Assembly: GCF_918797505.1 (NCBI RefSeq)
Contig: NC_092795.1
Span: 22,989,131-23,053,130, forward strand
Reading direction: 5' to 3'
Source: Bemisia tabaci
Taxonomy: Eukaryota; Arthropoda; Insecta; Hemiptera; Aleyrodidae
Length of the DNA stretch: 64,000 bases
This document shows, piece by piece, positions 36,402-49,370 of the stretch. The translations under genes and the position numbers were made by a program. The notes beneath the pieces were generated by a model. That model was not told the origin of the DNA, searched no databases, and was given only the letters and a program-made list of their open reading frames with translations. Positions within the stretch are counted from its first letter, which is position 1, and every line of letters starts with the position of its first letter.

Positions 36402-37232
36402 TGCATAACGTTTGCGCACACTTTTCTTACCGATAACGTTTGCGCACGCTTTTCACGAATATCATTTGCGCACACTTTTTACCGATAACGTTTGCGCACA
36501 CTGCACTATTTGGCAACGCTGCAATGATGCTACGCGTGTCACCCGAAAACCGGAGTTTGTTTTGATCCGGGCGGTCATAGTATCGCTTGATGATAAGACA
36601 CACAAAAAAAAGATGATGAAATTATTGTTTTAACCAATTCGTATCTCGATAAGGACCTGAAAATTACGGAGTTTCTGGAAATGGTTCGTGAAGTTAAATA
36701 CCCCGACAAAAATGATTCAGACGAAGAAAATGACCCGGAGGCTGTAAATGACTCTTTCAATGCAGACGAGCCTGGTGAATCCATTTCTGAAAATGGTGCT
36801 GATGAAACTTGCTCTTCAAATGCAACCTGCCCTAAAAACAGCCCTAAAACCCGTCCTTGCACTGAAGATGATTCCGGTGAAGACAGTGACAGCATTTTTA
36901 GCTGAAGTAACAGCGAAAAATCTGTGAGTAACCATATACCTTATTTTCTTAACTTTCTTCATTTTCTATTTTCTTCTTATTAACTTATTTATTCATTTAC
37001 TTATTGATTGCTTATTGGAATTTATTTAAACGAAAATTTCCCCTCGTCCGTTTATAAATCATCCGTCCGTTGAATTGTCTTATCACGAAGCGATACTACT
37101 GACGCATCATTGAAGCGTTGCCAAATAGTGCAGTGTGCGCAAACGTTATCGGTAAAAAGTGTGCGCAAATGATATTCGTGAAAAGCGTGCGCAAACGTTA
37201 TCGGTAAAAAAAGTGTGCGCAAACGTTATGCA
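36402..37232. mobile_element. 831-bp DNA transposon with tandem-repeat inverted termini
   Basis: The ends are near-identical inverted repeats of about 130 bp, starting TGCATAACGTTTGCGCAC. Each contains four copies of a GTTTGCGCAC motif spaced by TTTTTACCGATAAC-like linkers. The left and right copies differ at only a few positions up to the ATTTGGCAACGCT segment, and a further TAGTATCGCTT...TGATAAGACA match lies inside. Repeated subterminal motifs of this kind are usual transposase-binding arrays. No clean target-site duplication is visible: flanks are CCCGGCGG and GCCTTTCC. The centre carries an acidic reading frame (separate entry). I cannot place it in a named superfamily. Confidence 0.7.
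36681..36905 (+). CDS. acidic 74-codon reading frame inside the 831-bp transposon
   Basis: From ATG 36681 the frame encodes MVREVKYPDKNDSDEEND and ends SGEDSDSIFS. It is very rich in Asp, Glu, Ser and Asn, with three cysteines. The frame is open further upstream to about 36597 (residues like DDEIIVLTNSYLDKDLKITE) but has no ATG there, so it could be the last exon or surviving tail of a longer protein. Composition is unlike the chance frames of the AT-rich flanks. It might be a remnant of a transposase or a captured host exon. No motif supports either, and no function is assigned. Confidence 0.35.
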   Translation: MVREVKYPDKNDSDEENDPEAVNDSFNADEPGESISENGADETCSSNATCPKNSPKTRPCTEDDSGEDSDSIFS

Positions 37233-37898
37233 GCCTTTCCCGGGAATAACGGGAGTGACACCTCGGAAGCCGCAGAACACGCGCTCATTGATAATCGGCG
37301 GAAGAGCATCGGGGCATTTGGTGGCGTTCAATATGCGAATCAGGCCCCGATGCCGTTTGTCGAGGGAAAAAGTAGGATGAGAGATGAGACAATGACTGCA
37401 TTAATCCGACATTCCCAGCTCGTCGACGCCGTCACGCGAGTTTGCTGTTGATTTATTCCTCATCGACTCATCGGATTCCCCTGTTAACGTATCCTCACGC
37501 CGCCGAGTCCCCCGCGACGCAACCCGCACTACACAGAACTCCGCGTTGCCCGATTTTAAGTGGAATGGACCACTCATGGTGGCAAACAATTTCATGAAAA
37601 ATAAACTCTTGAAATTTCACGTGAAATATTTCATGAAATTTCAAGAATTTATGAAAGATATTAAAAAATACCGGTTCCTTTTCATGTGTAGCAAAATGTA
37701 AAAATTGTGACTTGCCTCTATTTTTGTGTGTTTGAGTTCGAGTTGCATACTCTAGCCCCTGAAAAATATGAGGGACTAGCCCCCTTTCACGAAATATTAC
37801 ACTGAAATTTCCAATCTTTCATTTCTTTCTTACGTTTCATGCCACCCTGGGACCACTAGACAGGATGAAAATCATATTTAATCATGACATCACTAATA

Positions 37899-37950
37899 CT
37901 GCCGTGCTAAGGAAAACGCCGTATGAGATTTCAGACATTGCCAGATTGTA
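37899..37950. mobile_element. family B MITE, left end only
   Basis: CTGCCGTGCTAAGGAAAACG and TTTCAGACATTGCCAGAT match the left terminus. No right terminus is found. Confidence 0.4.
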
Positions 37951-38649
37951 CGAGATGAGCTCCAGTTGAGCTTCGTCGGACCATTTTTAAGGTCAGGACG
38001 GCATCAGTATGGTAAATTTTTGAACACACCCTCGTATACATCCTCGCAAAAAGAATCGCATTTTGAGTTGGCTCCAGCCCAGAAATGCCAGGAATTCTCA
38101 CGAATCTGCAACACAGTTATTCAACATCCCCTCCTCCTCATTCGCACATTCGTCGCTTTGAATATTGAGTTGGACCGCGGAGCAGTCATTGAAATGCACG
38201 GTGGGTTGATTGTAACCGAGTAACTTGGAACATTACCACCGCGCTAAGCAGAATCCGCGTAACTGCAAGCTATCCCCATTGGATGTACGTGGTTTTTACC
38301 TAGCATGCCGAGTATGTTGGCTGCGAATTCTGGCGAATTTCACCAGCCTCGAGCTCTCTTAAAGGACTGAATTAGTGGTGACGACACTGCAATAAAACAC
38401 AACTTGTTTCGGCTGAAATAACGGTCTCGATCGCTTTTCGGCAACCACTTGCATGTGGCATCTATTACGTAAAGTTCCAGCTTATTGCTAAGCAGTTGAT
38501 GCTTGAGAACGTGTTGAGAACTAACATGAGAACGGAAGCTCCCAATAACCATGTGTTCAGGTTAACAACCTTGTATTTACAGGCCGTTTATTAGCAATCT
38601 AAGCAATGTAATTGGGTGAGGCAAAAGTTAGTTCTGGAAGGCAACGCTA

Positions 38650-38873
38650 CACTGGAAAAAAAAAGTCACTTGGAGTTCAGACTCTTAAAAACATTGACAA
38701 GGAAAAATACTCTTGATTCGATAGGATTTTTGCTTGAATCAAAAGGAAATCCGCTTCGATCAAGAGGTTTGGCTCTTCGATTCAAGACAAAATCCGATCG
38801 AATCAAGAATATTATTTCTTGTCAATATCCTTAAGAGTCTGGACTCTGGATCCAAGCTACTTTTTTTCCAGCG
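38650..38873. mobile_element. family K foldback MITE with TA flanks
   Basis: CACTGGAAAAAAAAAGTCAC ... CTACTTTTTTTCCAGCG, flanked by TA on both sides. Confidence 0.6.
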
Positions 38874-39126
38874 TACTTTCCGCTTGATGATGATTGATGA
38901 GGAACTTACTATGTATTAAAATTTAATAAAATTTGACTAGTGATGAGATGCTGGGGGCTGACTATATTTATCGCTCGTTTTATACCTCAAGCTTAGTTTT
39001 TCTTCTCTCCATTCCCCATCTTCAAGATTTCAAGATTTCATTATTTTTTTACGAGTATCACAACTCACTCGAGAAGCCTACAGGAACAGGTGCACCCTCC
39101 CGCCCTCCGGGTGACGCGACACTACA

Positions 39127-39379
39127 CTGACGTGTCGAGAAAAAAACGACGTAACAGCATTAGAATGTTGCCAAATTCATCCCGAGTAAATATATATTTA
39201 TGAGAGAAGGTACGAATATATTTCCTTTAAATTTTCAGAAAATGTATATTAAATTACTAATTAATTTCTCAGAAAAATTCAACAAAAACATTCCCTAATT
39301 TTCCAGAAAATTCGCGTTTCATGAGGGGAACTTTGACAACGTCCACATGCACATACTGTGTTCTTGCCTAGCATGGCAG
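39127..39379. mobile_element. family B MITE
   Basis: CTGACGTGTCGAGAAAAAAA on the left and TTCTTGCCTAGCATGGCAG on the right, with TTGCCAAATT and AACTTTGACAACG inside the arms. Confidence 0.5.
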
Positions 39380-39794
39380 TACGGGACGAGCCGGTGCAAA
39401 AAGCAGGTTAAGAGTCGCTGCCTCCGCATCCTGTTGCATCGTCGTCGGCCGTTGCGGTTGGGAGCGAAACCCGATACGCGTAAAATCGACGCACGGCTCT
39501 CACTTGTTGCATCACGGACCACGTTGTCTCCGCCCTGGAAACCCCGCATTTTCGCCAGTCGCAGGTCGAAATCCCACGTTTCCTTGCACAAAAAGGCAAA
39601 TGCTGGTGATGACTCACCACTCGGGACAACACTTGACGCTCCAACGCGAAAGGGAGCTTGTCGATCCCCCGGGATTTTCGGGTTTCCAGGAGGTGTCGAG
39701 TTTCCCAGATTTCCGTTCGGGAGATTTTGTGGAACAAAGAGCACTGGATATGTAGCTAGTGGAGGATGTCGACGCACACTGGACCCAGTCAATA

Positions 39795-40422
39795 CTGCCA
39801 TGCTAAGGAAAAACGCCGTATGAGCCTTCAGGCGTTGCCAAATATCCTTTGATAAAACGCGAATATTATATTATATATAATATTTAAATTCCGCGAATAT
39901 TTTCCTCCCAATTTTTCAGATCATTTTGTTCGCAATTTCACCGAAAGATTCTGAAAATTTAAAGGAAATATATACAAACATAAATGTCGTCTTATAATTT
40001 TAACTTCCGCCGCCGCACACGCACTGTGTTTGATGCAATGCGTGAAGTATTCATGAAGTCTAGTAGGCGCTACGGGCTACGCGTTTCACGCTGACCGCAC
40101 TGTTTTTGACGTAATGCGTGAAGTATTCATGCAGTCTTGTAGGCGCTATGTGTTCCATGTCGACCGCTCTGCCGTCCTAAGGAAGAACGTCGTATGAACC
40201 TTCAGGCGTTGCCAGATTTCCTTTGATAAAACGCGAAAATTCCTGGTAAACTTATGAATATTTTCCTCCCAATTTTTCAGATCATTTTGTTCGCAATTTA
40301 ACCGAAAGATTCTGAAAATTTAAAGGAAATATATTCATAACTTTCTTCAACAATAAACATTTTATCGAAGGAAATTTGGCAACTCTCGAATGTTCATACG
40401 GCGCTCTTCCTTAACACGGCAG
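39795..40422. mobile_element. two family B copies flanking a tandem repeat
   Basis: A left-end copy (39795 to about 39990) and a complete copy (40169-40422, ending TTAACACGGCAG) share an almost identical interior (CGCGAATATT, CCAATTTTTCAGATCATTTT). Between them lie two units of the 76-bp tandem repeat (40010-40165). The left copy lacks its right terminus. Confidence 0.55.
40010..40165 (+). repeat. tandem repeat with GTAGGCGCTA motif (locus 2)
   Basis: Two units of about 76 bp share CAATGCGTGAAGTATTCATG and GTAGGCGCTA. They lie between two family-B elements. Confidence 0.62.
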
Positions 40423-40679
40423 GATAGGAGAAGTCGGACATAAGTTTTGTAGTTATCGGGAGAAAAACTGGTGAATCTTTGCGAAGACATGACAGTGTAA
40501 CCACCCTGCTCCCCCGGCTTCGGAAAAAATCCAGAGTCCGAGGGTTTCGCCCTATCAATGTGCAAGTGGTAGTTTTTAATCCCCAAAGGTAAAAGGTTCA
40601 ACCTCTAATCAGAGGCAACCTTTTCGTCTTCAACTGGAATAGCCAAGACGCTCACGAATAACCGCGAGGATCCCTCCCG

Positions 40680-41100
40680 ACGCGAATTTCGTCTTCGTTA
40701 TCCGCAAAGGCGTCCCGGGTCCAGGCCGCTTTCAAAAACGAGCGGAGAAAGTTCGCGGCATTCGCTCGAACTTCCAATTTCACCGCACGGCGCGGCGTTC
40801 GCCATTCATCGCGAACTTGAGCCGGGCATAACGCGAATTACGCTGATAGATTCTGCAGTGACTGACCGCGATCGTCGCGTTTATGCTTGGACGCTGCCGG
40901 ATTTACCAGATTAATCGAACATTCCTCGTTTGCTATTTGGACGGGACGGGCTTTTTCCTCGCGATCTGGCAAAGCGCGCGCAGTTAAGCGAGGGCGGCAC
41001 GCGATGCGCCGACTGTTTATTAGCTCGAGCTGGTAAGTCTGGTCGCGCGAGCAGCGTGGATAGTATATAAACGCCTCTCCATTGTTTGTTGTTTGCAGCG
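40680..41100 (+). promoter_or_regulatory. GC-rich block ending in a TATATAA box
   Basis: About 400 bp is rich in CpG, with TATATAA at 41064-41070 and a TTGCAGC initiator-like site about 30 bp downstream. No donor site or coding exon follows convincingly, so this is only a promoter-like signature. Confidence 0.22.
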
Positions 41101-42454
41101 CGGCGCGACCGGTTATTGAATCGGCGTTTTGTTATTGATTTTCCTACATTTTTACCGTACAAATCCACAGCGAAGAGCTGTTTTTCCGATGGGTAGAATA
41201 TTGATGATAATATTTCTGAAACCACGTATCTCAGTTTGCAATGTTGCAGATATCCTGTCCTGCAAGGAGCAGTGTACTGCATCTTCAGGAGCCACCTTGG
41301 CCGGAAATTCCAATATTTAGGAGCGATCTAATATTTTTAGGAGCCAAATCAAATTTTTGCATACGGGTCATGGTGATGCTGCGAACGGTGCGCACATAGG
41401 AACGCTTCATCGATACCGCTGCTTCCCGATTGCGAGGTCAATCTGTGAAATTTTTTAGGCGCCACGATGCCCCCCCCCCCCTCCCAATTTTTAAGCGCGA
41501 AGGTCCGATTTTTAGGCGCATTTGGCGCATGGCGCCCGGGGAAGGCAGAACTTTGGCAGGGAGTCGAAAAATTCGTGCTTGAGACCTGAAGTTCGGTTCA
41601 TGAGGACTTCGGAAGTTTTTCGGCTCGTGCACCCTAAAATTTGAGGTCCAGATATCAAAGTTCCAGTCACGCACCTGAATTTTGGTTAATAGTTTGGTTT
41701 AAACGTCTATGGCGCGGCCGGCGTCAGCCGAACTTCAGTTGAGCGACCTGAACTTCGACAGATGGATCTCAAGTTTTAGGATGCACGGGCTAAAAACTTC
41801 CCAGATTCATCAGATTCGAATTTCGGGTCTCACCTTTGCCCTTCTGCGCCTTCTCCAACTTCTTTCGCCTCGCGTAAAATTACGGAGTCTTAAGATGTCT
41901 TCTCTTGGCAACAAAAATGTATAAAGCTCAGTCCAAATGCTAGTTAATTCATTCAAAAATGTCTCGCTCTGCGTAAAATGAGTTTATGCTTATTTTTCAC
42001 ACCACCTCTCGTAAATAGATAAAACGTTAACCATTTTTATTTATCGATTTCAGCACGGTTGACACGGATTAGTTACTCTCTCCTGAGCTCTGTCAAATTT
42101 TACTCAGTGGCGAATATCTTCCTAAATCTCATCTAGCCTTGAATCTTGAGATCAAGGTTTGACAACGCTGTAAAATCGCGAATCGTGCCGCGACTGCAAG
42201 TTCGCGGTCTCATCGACCTTACGCACTATCCACGTCCACGCTACGGTGTGCTGTTCCACATTGCATCCGAAGGTGAAGATGGGGTTACAGGAAGGGGGAA
42301 TACAAAAGAATGGAATCAGATATCTTCCGTTGCCTCAAAAAATATTTAGGATAGAATTAGAATTGGGATGGATCTGCGACTCACAAATACCGCCATAATG
42401 TACACTAATGTACAGCTTAGCAATTTTTTCCAATAGGTACCGATCTAGTATATG

Positions 42455-42693
42455 CACTGGAAAAAAAACACATTGGATACATTTGGACACATTTGGAGTC
42501 CAGACTCTTAAAAACATCGACAAGAAAAATTACTCTTGATTCAATCAGAATCTAGCTTAAATCAAGAACCAAGCCTCTGAATTTAAACGGATTTCGTTTT
42601 GATTCAAGCAAAAATCCGATTGAATCAAGAGTTTTTTTCTTGTCAATGTTTTCAAGAGTCTGGACTCTAGATCCGATGTGTTTTTTTCCAGTG
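42455..42693. mobile_element. family K foldback MITE with short internal duplication
   Basis: CACTGGAAAAAAAACACATT ... GTGTTTTTTTCCAGTG. The left arm has a small duplication (GGATACATTTGGACACATTT) not present in the other copies. Confidence 0.6.
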
Positions 42694-42873
42694 TATGAAA
42701 AAAGGAGCATCTATTCTAACGAAACTATGACGATAAAGATTCTCTCTCCTCTTAGCCATCATTGACTCTCATTTGAGAATTTTCTCTGTCTTGACCATAA
42801 ACAGAAATAATAAATAAGTAAGAAAATAACTTAGGGTACAAATGTATTCTCTTTGGTATAATAACAATTAATT

Positions 42874-43027
42874 GGACGTATTTCTGTGAAACGGAATTAA
42901 GCGCCATAGGGGGAGGAAGGGAGAAGGGAACTTGGATTGGCGGGTGTTGCGGAACGCGATGCTCGTCCCGTCCTATTCGCGCAATGCATTTCCATGGCGC
43001 TCAGTTCCGTTTAACAGAAGAACGTCC
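42874..43027. mobile_element. family A MITE, 154 bp, TSD AATT
   Basis: GGACGTATTTCTGTGAAACG ... AACGTCC with AATT on both sides. The centre is GC-richer, including GCGATGCTCGTCCCG. Confidence 0.68.
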
Positions 43028-45298
43028 AATTGTGAAAACTCGACATACATTCATAACTCCTCTCCCCCAAAATCATACAGAATCTCATCGCCGATTAAGA
43101 AATAGGAAAAGAGTATATGTGCCTCAAAGTTACCTTCCGCACGAATACCTATCCTCGTAAAAAGTATGAAATGTTGTACAAACTAATTTAAAGTAGGAAC
43201 TCCATTAGAATTAAGCAGTTTTTTTCGTTGAATTTAGCTCAGACAATATTCGATGCATTTAGCAGTTTTTGTTTCTTTCCACGCGATTCAAATTCTCCTG
43301 GATAATATGCCTGCATCCTATATAACTTCGCAATTCATCGCCCCTCTGACGAAACGGCGATTCTCGACTCCTTCTTGAGCCCTGTTTTACACCTAAAACG
43401 ATGCTTTCTGGGGCTCATACGGATATCAAGATACGTCCTTACGTCGAAGGAGCGACGATTTGTCTAATTTGCATTATGTGTTTCGACCAGAATGATTTTG
43501 CAAAGTTAGTGATACATGAGGAATGTATGGTTGCGATTTTTTTCCTCCTCCCATTTTTTGCTCTTTTTTTCTGTCTGGTCTTTACATTCTAATCCACGTA
43601 ACGATCTCAGATCGGCAAGAAATTAAGAAAAGCGCAGCTGGCCTACACAATTACCTCAAAGAGATTATACATAAAGGCATGTATGTGTGCCGCTACCGGC
43701 CGTAAACATTAATATACCGCTGCATTAAAACACTTGATTAACGTTCATGTAAGCATGACTGCGGAGGTGCCCGCCATAAACCATTTTATGACAGGTCGAA
43801 AACCATTATCATCCGATTTCGGGTCAGAAACGATCCGGCCCAATTCTTCTTAGCAGTAAACGCACAGTCGCTGATGAGTTTTGCAACCGGCCAAGAGGGA
43901 GGAGTTTTTGGATGCTGCTCTGCGGGATAAAGAACGTGAAAGTCCGTCCCAAATTCAAGTTTTTCTGTCAATTCTGCAGATTTAGGGGACCGCGGTTTGA
44001 AATCTGAAGCAGTGAGAGAATATTGACCTGGGTGGTTAAGAAGACAGACGAACGGATGTGAGGTTATGGTCTGACCCCTGTTGGGTGGGTTGCGTGGGGG
44101 CAAAATCGTCCGATTATTATCTTGGTTTGCCTGTAATTACGCGTAAGAATCGTCAGTTCGGCAACATTTGGTCCCGTTTAATCGATGATTCTCTTCACAA
44201 ATTCTCATTACATTGTTTTGCTTTCACGGTATAAATCAGTCACATGAGTAAAAAAAATCGCGATTTGATAGTGGAATCTAACATACGGACAGTTAATGAT
44301 ATTATCTGTACAAACACCGACTTTTTATATCCTTTATGAATTTAGATATCATCCTGTTACTTTGGAATAACGAGCAATTTTCGTAGACGCGGTGCAATTA
44401 GGGAAGCAATACTGATATGTTCAGTGAACCTGGAGTAAAAAAATTGTGGTGCCTCTTTAAAGGAAAAGAGGTATTGCGTTAAATTACTCAGCATGTTTGC
44501 ATATTAGACTAAATATTACACCAGACTGAAGATGACAGGAATAATTCACCGAGCGTGGCGTACGGAGCGGTGACTTTAACTCACTGTCAGTTTTCCTTCA
44601 ATTTTTAGTGTAGGCAATCTGAACTCCCACGTGGTCGAATAGTGGTATCACTCTCAAAATTCACGATTACTCGTGGAAGGAAGCAAGAGTCCTCGAACCA
44701 GGAGGACGTTTGACGTGGAGAGCGATGACTTAACCTTGTGTTTTTTGTCATGGAAACGGAGTTTTTCATGGGAACGGAGTTCCCCATGATATTAGAATCG
44801 TTCCGTTGCTTTCGCTATGGGATTCCCTATACCTCTGCGACCTTGAGCGTTTCGCCCAGTCTCCGATTTTTGGTTGATTTTCCGATGTATCAAAAACCGT
44901 TGTATTTTTTAGCCAATCATGTCTCTACGTCAAGTTGTGTTGATTGCTAAAATTCGCTTTCAGCGAGTTTTTTTCCACCTTGAGATGTCGTGTCTGACTG
45001 GTAAATCTGCGCAGAACCACGAAGTTCCGTTTTTAGGCAAATTCTTTTTTTTGGGAGGTTCCGATTGGTTATTTTTCGCCATCAGTTTTCTGTTCGTTGG
45101 TGCAAAAGATCGCCTATCTCGTTGCTCTTGAGAAGCCGCCATTATCCCACCTCAAATTTTAAACATAGATATAAAGAAATAATAACCATCGTACAAGGTG
45201 GAAAATTGCTCTGGAGGACCCGTTACGGATATATGAGCCAAAATCAGAACTCGATTGATGGATTTAATCCATGAATACAGAAATATTGCCTCAGTTTA

Positions 45299-45411
45299 CT
45301 GCCGCGATAGCAAATGCATGGTGAGATGAACCTTGTGACACATGAAAGCATAGGCAAACAATGTCTCACAGAGAAATGCGCTTAGCTCATTTCTCTCATA
45401 AGCAACAATGC
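45299..45411. mobile_element. family H short foldback, degenerate
   Basis: CTGCCGCGATAGCAAATGCA at the left, AAATGCGCTTAGCTCATTTC at the right, and GATGAACCTTGTGACACATG in the centre. These match the arrangement at 61818-61936. Confidence 0.38.
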
Positions 45412-45490
45412 GTGAAGGTCTCTTCTGATAAGTCCCGCCCATTGCCCGAGTCTTTTGTATGCTATTTTTACTACATCTCCAGTCGATCCG

Positions 45491-45577
45491 TTATCGCCTA
45501 GTTGACTAAACCGCCGGAAATTTTTGTTTAAGTGTGGGCAATAGGCGATCGGGAGTTCGATACCCGACGATAGGTGT
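45491..45577 (+). other. tRNA-like sequence or SINE head
   Basis: CGGGAGTTCGATACCCG is a well-formed T-arm with B-box (GTTCGATACC), and CGCCTAGTTGACTAAACC upstream resembles an A-box/D-arm. The acceptor stem does not pair well, so this is a tRNA-derived repeat or relic, not a functional tRNA. Confidence 0.3.
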
Positions 45578-45684
45578 TACTTTTTAATGGTTGTATTGAA
45601 TGTTTTAGACTAATCATCAAAAAATAATTAATACTAGATGATAAATGTACGAACATTTTCTCGTGAGTTAATATGTTAAACAAA

Positions 45685-46158
45685 AATACTGGAATATACC
45701 TCCTTCATATAATCAGCCACATGTTCCCCCAAATTAATGACGTTATTTTCTTTTTTCAATAAAGTTCATTTGCATTCAACGTTCGTAAGTTAAGCAAAAA
45801 GTACCTATTGATACAAATAGAAAGACATGAAAATAGTATGTCTAACATTTCAGTTGTTTTTTTTTTTTATTTATTTTTTGTTTTTTTGTTTTTTCAATAA
45901 AACAAATTGACTGAGACTAGAATCATTGTATCTCTGAAGACAAAAGCTATAAGTTTTTTGATACAGAAATACTAATATATTCATCCTTTATATAATCAGG
46001 GAGATGTTGACCCAAATATTGATGTATATTTTCTCTGTTCGCCCAAATTAATGATGGTATTTTCTTTTTTCAATAAAATTAATTTACATTCCACGTTCTT
46101 AAAGCAATATTTTTTCCAAAATTCAGCAAAAAATAACAATTTATACCTACGCAAAAAG

Positions 46159-46189
<31 letters not shown>

Positions 46190-46250
46190 AGCAATGACAT
46201 GAAAGTAGTATAGGTAGTACACATCTAACATTTCAGTTACATCTATTTGA
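45685..46250 (+). repeat. direct duplication of about 320-330 bp, AT-rich
   Basis: TATAATCAG, CAAATTAATGAYG, TATTTTCTTTTTTCAATAAA and GTCTAACATTTCAGTT recur in order. The second copy contains a (TAAA)n expansion at 46157-46191. Confidence 0.6.
46157..46191 (+). repeat. (TAAA)n microsatellite
   Basis: About eight AAAT units. Confidence 0.9.
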
Positions 46251-49144
46251 ATGAAAAAAATGGGAACTTAGGAAGCACATAGGTCACTTATGATGCGTAT
46301 TTGGGCATATGCGTGGAGTAAAAATATCATACTTTACGCCGAAAAAACGAAACTGAAAGTTAAATGCGTTAAGTTCCAAAAACCATACATAATCCAACGA
46401 AAATAAATAATTGGTTAATAACAGCTTTCTTGTATGCAAAGAAAAAAAATTAAAAATGTTAAAAAAGAGATGTCGACACAAAATTACATAGCCCCTTCAA
46501 TTCTGAAGATACTACAAACGAACTGTACCTTAACATTTTCATATTCCAGAAGCAAAAGTTCCCATGACGAATATTGCTATCGCTAGCGATTGCAAAAACC
46601 AACTTGTTTATTTTTGCAAGGTATTTTGCTGCATAATCACTATGAAATTTACATTCCTGAATCGATGTAATTGTGTACTGAAGTATTTTTATGATTACAA
46701 ATCTATGAATAAATACAAACAATAATTTCAAACACATACAATGATTAAAATTGACTCATATAAAAGTATAGTTTTTTTGTGTAAACAGGGGCGGGTCTAT
46801 AATTTTCCCTTGGTTGGGCTTGGGTCCTTCGTGCATGTAGTAATTTTTACTCAGAATGAGTTTCACGGAGATTCCAGTGCTTTGGTTTATCATTCTTTTC
46901 TCCTCTATTCTTTGACATTTCCATAATATCATTACCATCTGGGCCCAGGGGCTCGCAGACTCTGAGGCCAGGGTGCCGATCGCCACCCCCGCATTATGCC
47001 TTTCTTGCATCAGTAAAAGTTAAAACTATGCGACCGAAATCGGCAACATAAAAAGGCGATGTTCCATCTTCATCAGAAGCGATGCATATGAATCACGAAT
47101 CTTGGAAAAAAGAAGGATGTGAAGTGCGACGTGAACGGCATGAATATGAATTAGGGCTAGAGGAAACAATGCAGAGAACGGCAACAGAAGAGCAAACAGT
47201 CACCCTCCCCCTGCCCGCGAAAAATTCAAGATTCAAAATGGTTACGACAAAGTTGTCAACTTGCTCTGGAGAAAGTCTTCAACGAAACAATAAAATTGGG
47301 CGACCTTTAAGTTAACGATCAAAAATTTACCACTGCGCACTGGGCGGACGCTCGCTCGTCGAGAGACGATGAGAGGATTTCCACAATACGTATGTCGCAA
47401 ACTTTTACTGGAGTGAGAAGAAGAGTCAAACTGCATTTTTCAATGGGATATTACTTTTTCTGGCACATTCCGATAACATAATTAATTGAAATGTGAAAGA
47501 TTTAAATTGTGTTACAATTTAAATAAAAACGAATATTTTAGCGAATTCTGATTTTATCAATAGAAATTTGGTAACGCTCAAACCCTCACACGAGCTTTTG
47601 CAAGGCAACCCTCCTATCCCTCGTATTAACTTGAATCGAGTACATACTGTCTCATTGACCTAAAACCGCATTACTCGAATGGGAATACTATACATGGATC
47701 TGCGATTTTTCTTAGGTTGGTAGAACACATCCCTCACGGGAAGCGTCTCCGATGACGTCACATTCGTCCCCCGTGAACACGGTTAATCTTCTTAATGAAA
47801 AGAACGCTCTGAGTCGTTCGTATTTGCGGAAAAGCTTTCGCAGAATCGCATGACCCGAGTGGCGCAACCTGCACACCGCACTTGGTGAGCTTTTAATTGT
47901 ATACATTCGCGCTAAGTCGATGGGTTTGTTGATCAATACGGATCAGATCAGTCTGGGCTAATTCTGATCGGATAAGTCCTTTAATTTTATTTGACGGTGA
48001 TGTAGTTTTGATCAATGAAAAACTTTCATCCATAGAAAAACATCGTCATGGCCTGGAGCTCAAGGCTACAGCGGACTCATTGTTGGAATTGGTAGACACA
48101 GCTACAGACAAAGAAAACATAGGGAAAATGGAGCTATCCTATTGGTTGAAATGGGTGGTTCTTATAGACTAAGGGGGTAGCTGATGGACTAACTTTAGGG
48201 TCTATTTTGGGTTGACGTTAGTCAGTCTGTTACCTACCTTCCATACCTATTGTAACCACCCGCTTCTACTAATGGGATCCCTCCATATCCCTCTTGTTTT
48301 CTTGGTCTATAGCTTTGTCTGTCAATTTCATCAATCAGTCTGCAGGATATGGTATTTTTTCGCGCGATTCAGGATCAAGACTGTGGCAAAAAAGGGTGGA
48401 TTCTACAGGTAATTTATAGAGAATACCTTTCTAAAAACGATTGACTTTTCGTCGAGTCGTGAGTTCGAAGTGCAGTTCAAGATCGTGCCAGGCAAGGCCG
48501 TCCACATCATCTAGTAACACTGTATCATGGCGTGTATTTAACCTTAAGTTGAATGGCAAGTGCATGCAAAACCTTAAAGTTGTCTCCTCTTCTTCTGTGT
48601 ATATCATTATGACAGTGGAAAGCTTTGAGCTATGTTATAGATGTCTTGGAATGATAATTTCATTAATTAATAGCTATCCTTTAATACTTTGATTGTTACC
48701 AAACTGAATTTCTGATGCACCTTGTAAATTACAAGGGAAATATCAAAATTTCGTAATGAAATTTCTAATTTTCGTACCAAATTAAGAGCTCCCTCCCCTC
48801 CTCCCTTAGGAAGAAAACTGCTCGTTATGTCCTCTGCTGTGGTAGTCTACTGTCCATCACCCTCTGCATATTTCCATCAATCGGAAAAATATTATACTTG
48901 CTCACTTACGTTTAGTCCGAACTTACCATACAACTAGTATTGTTGCAAATAAATAGCTTGCCTTTATCCAAGAATCGCAAGCTTGTTTCCGTTCCCTGCC
49001 GGATTGACTTTGCTGAGTCCAATGCTGTCGAAACGAACATTTTTTTTCTACTTACTCATCAACAAATGAAAAGTCAGCGTTTTTACTTAAATTACGTGAT
49101 TAGATTGTCTGGCATCGTCATGCACCACTCCATTAGATTCAGCA

Positions 49145-49370
49145 CACTGGAAAAAAAAATACATCGGATCTAGAGTCCAGACTCTTAAAAACATCGACAA
49201 GAAAAAATACTCTTGATTCAATCAGATTTAAGCTTAAATCAGAACCAAGCCTCTTAATTTGAGCGGATTTCCTTTTGATTTAAGCATAAATCTGATTGAA
49301 TCAAGAGTCTTATTTCCTGTCAATGTTTTCAAGAGTCTGGACTCTAGGTCCAATGTGTTTTTTTCCAGTG
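49145..49370. mobile_element. family K foldback MITE, well preserved
   Basis: CACTGGAAAAAAAAATACAT ... ATGTGTTTTTTTCCAGTG, flanked by CA on both sides. Confidence 0.62.

Larger units (their letters stand above)
37233..39126. other. intergenic with family B end and family K element
   Basis: A GC-richer patch at 37250-37560 and AT-rich remainder. No gene recognised. Confidence 0.4.
43028..49144. other. intergenic, mostly AT-rich
   Basis: Only the family H element, tRNA-like sequence and AT-rich duplication are resolved. Segments near 48090-48240 and 50940-51060 share ACAAAG, GGGAAAAT, GGTTGAAA and GGGTGGTT motifs and are a diverged repeat pair. Confidence 0.4.

Noticed and set aside
39347..39823. 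Overlapping long frames on both strands (about 158-160 codons)
   Set aside because: Both strands and several frames are open together, which reflects GC-rich composition. Part of the region is a family-B terminus.
46459..46737. 92-codon minus-strand frame
   Set aside because: Some hydrophobic character, but no start context, signals or recognisable motif in very AT-rich sequence.
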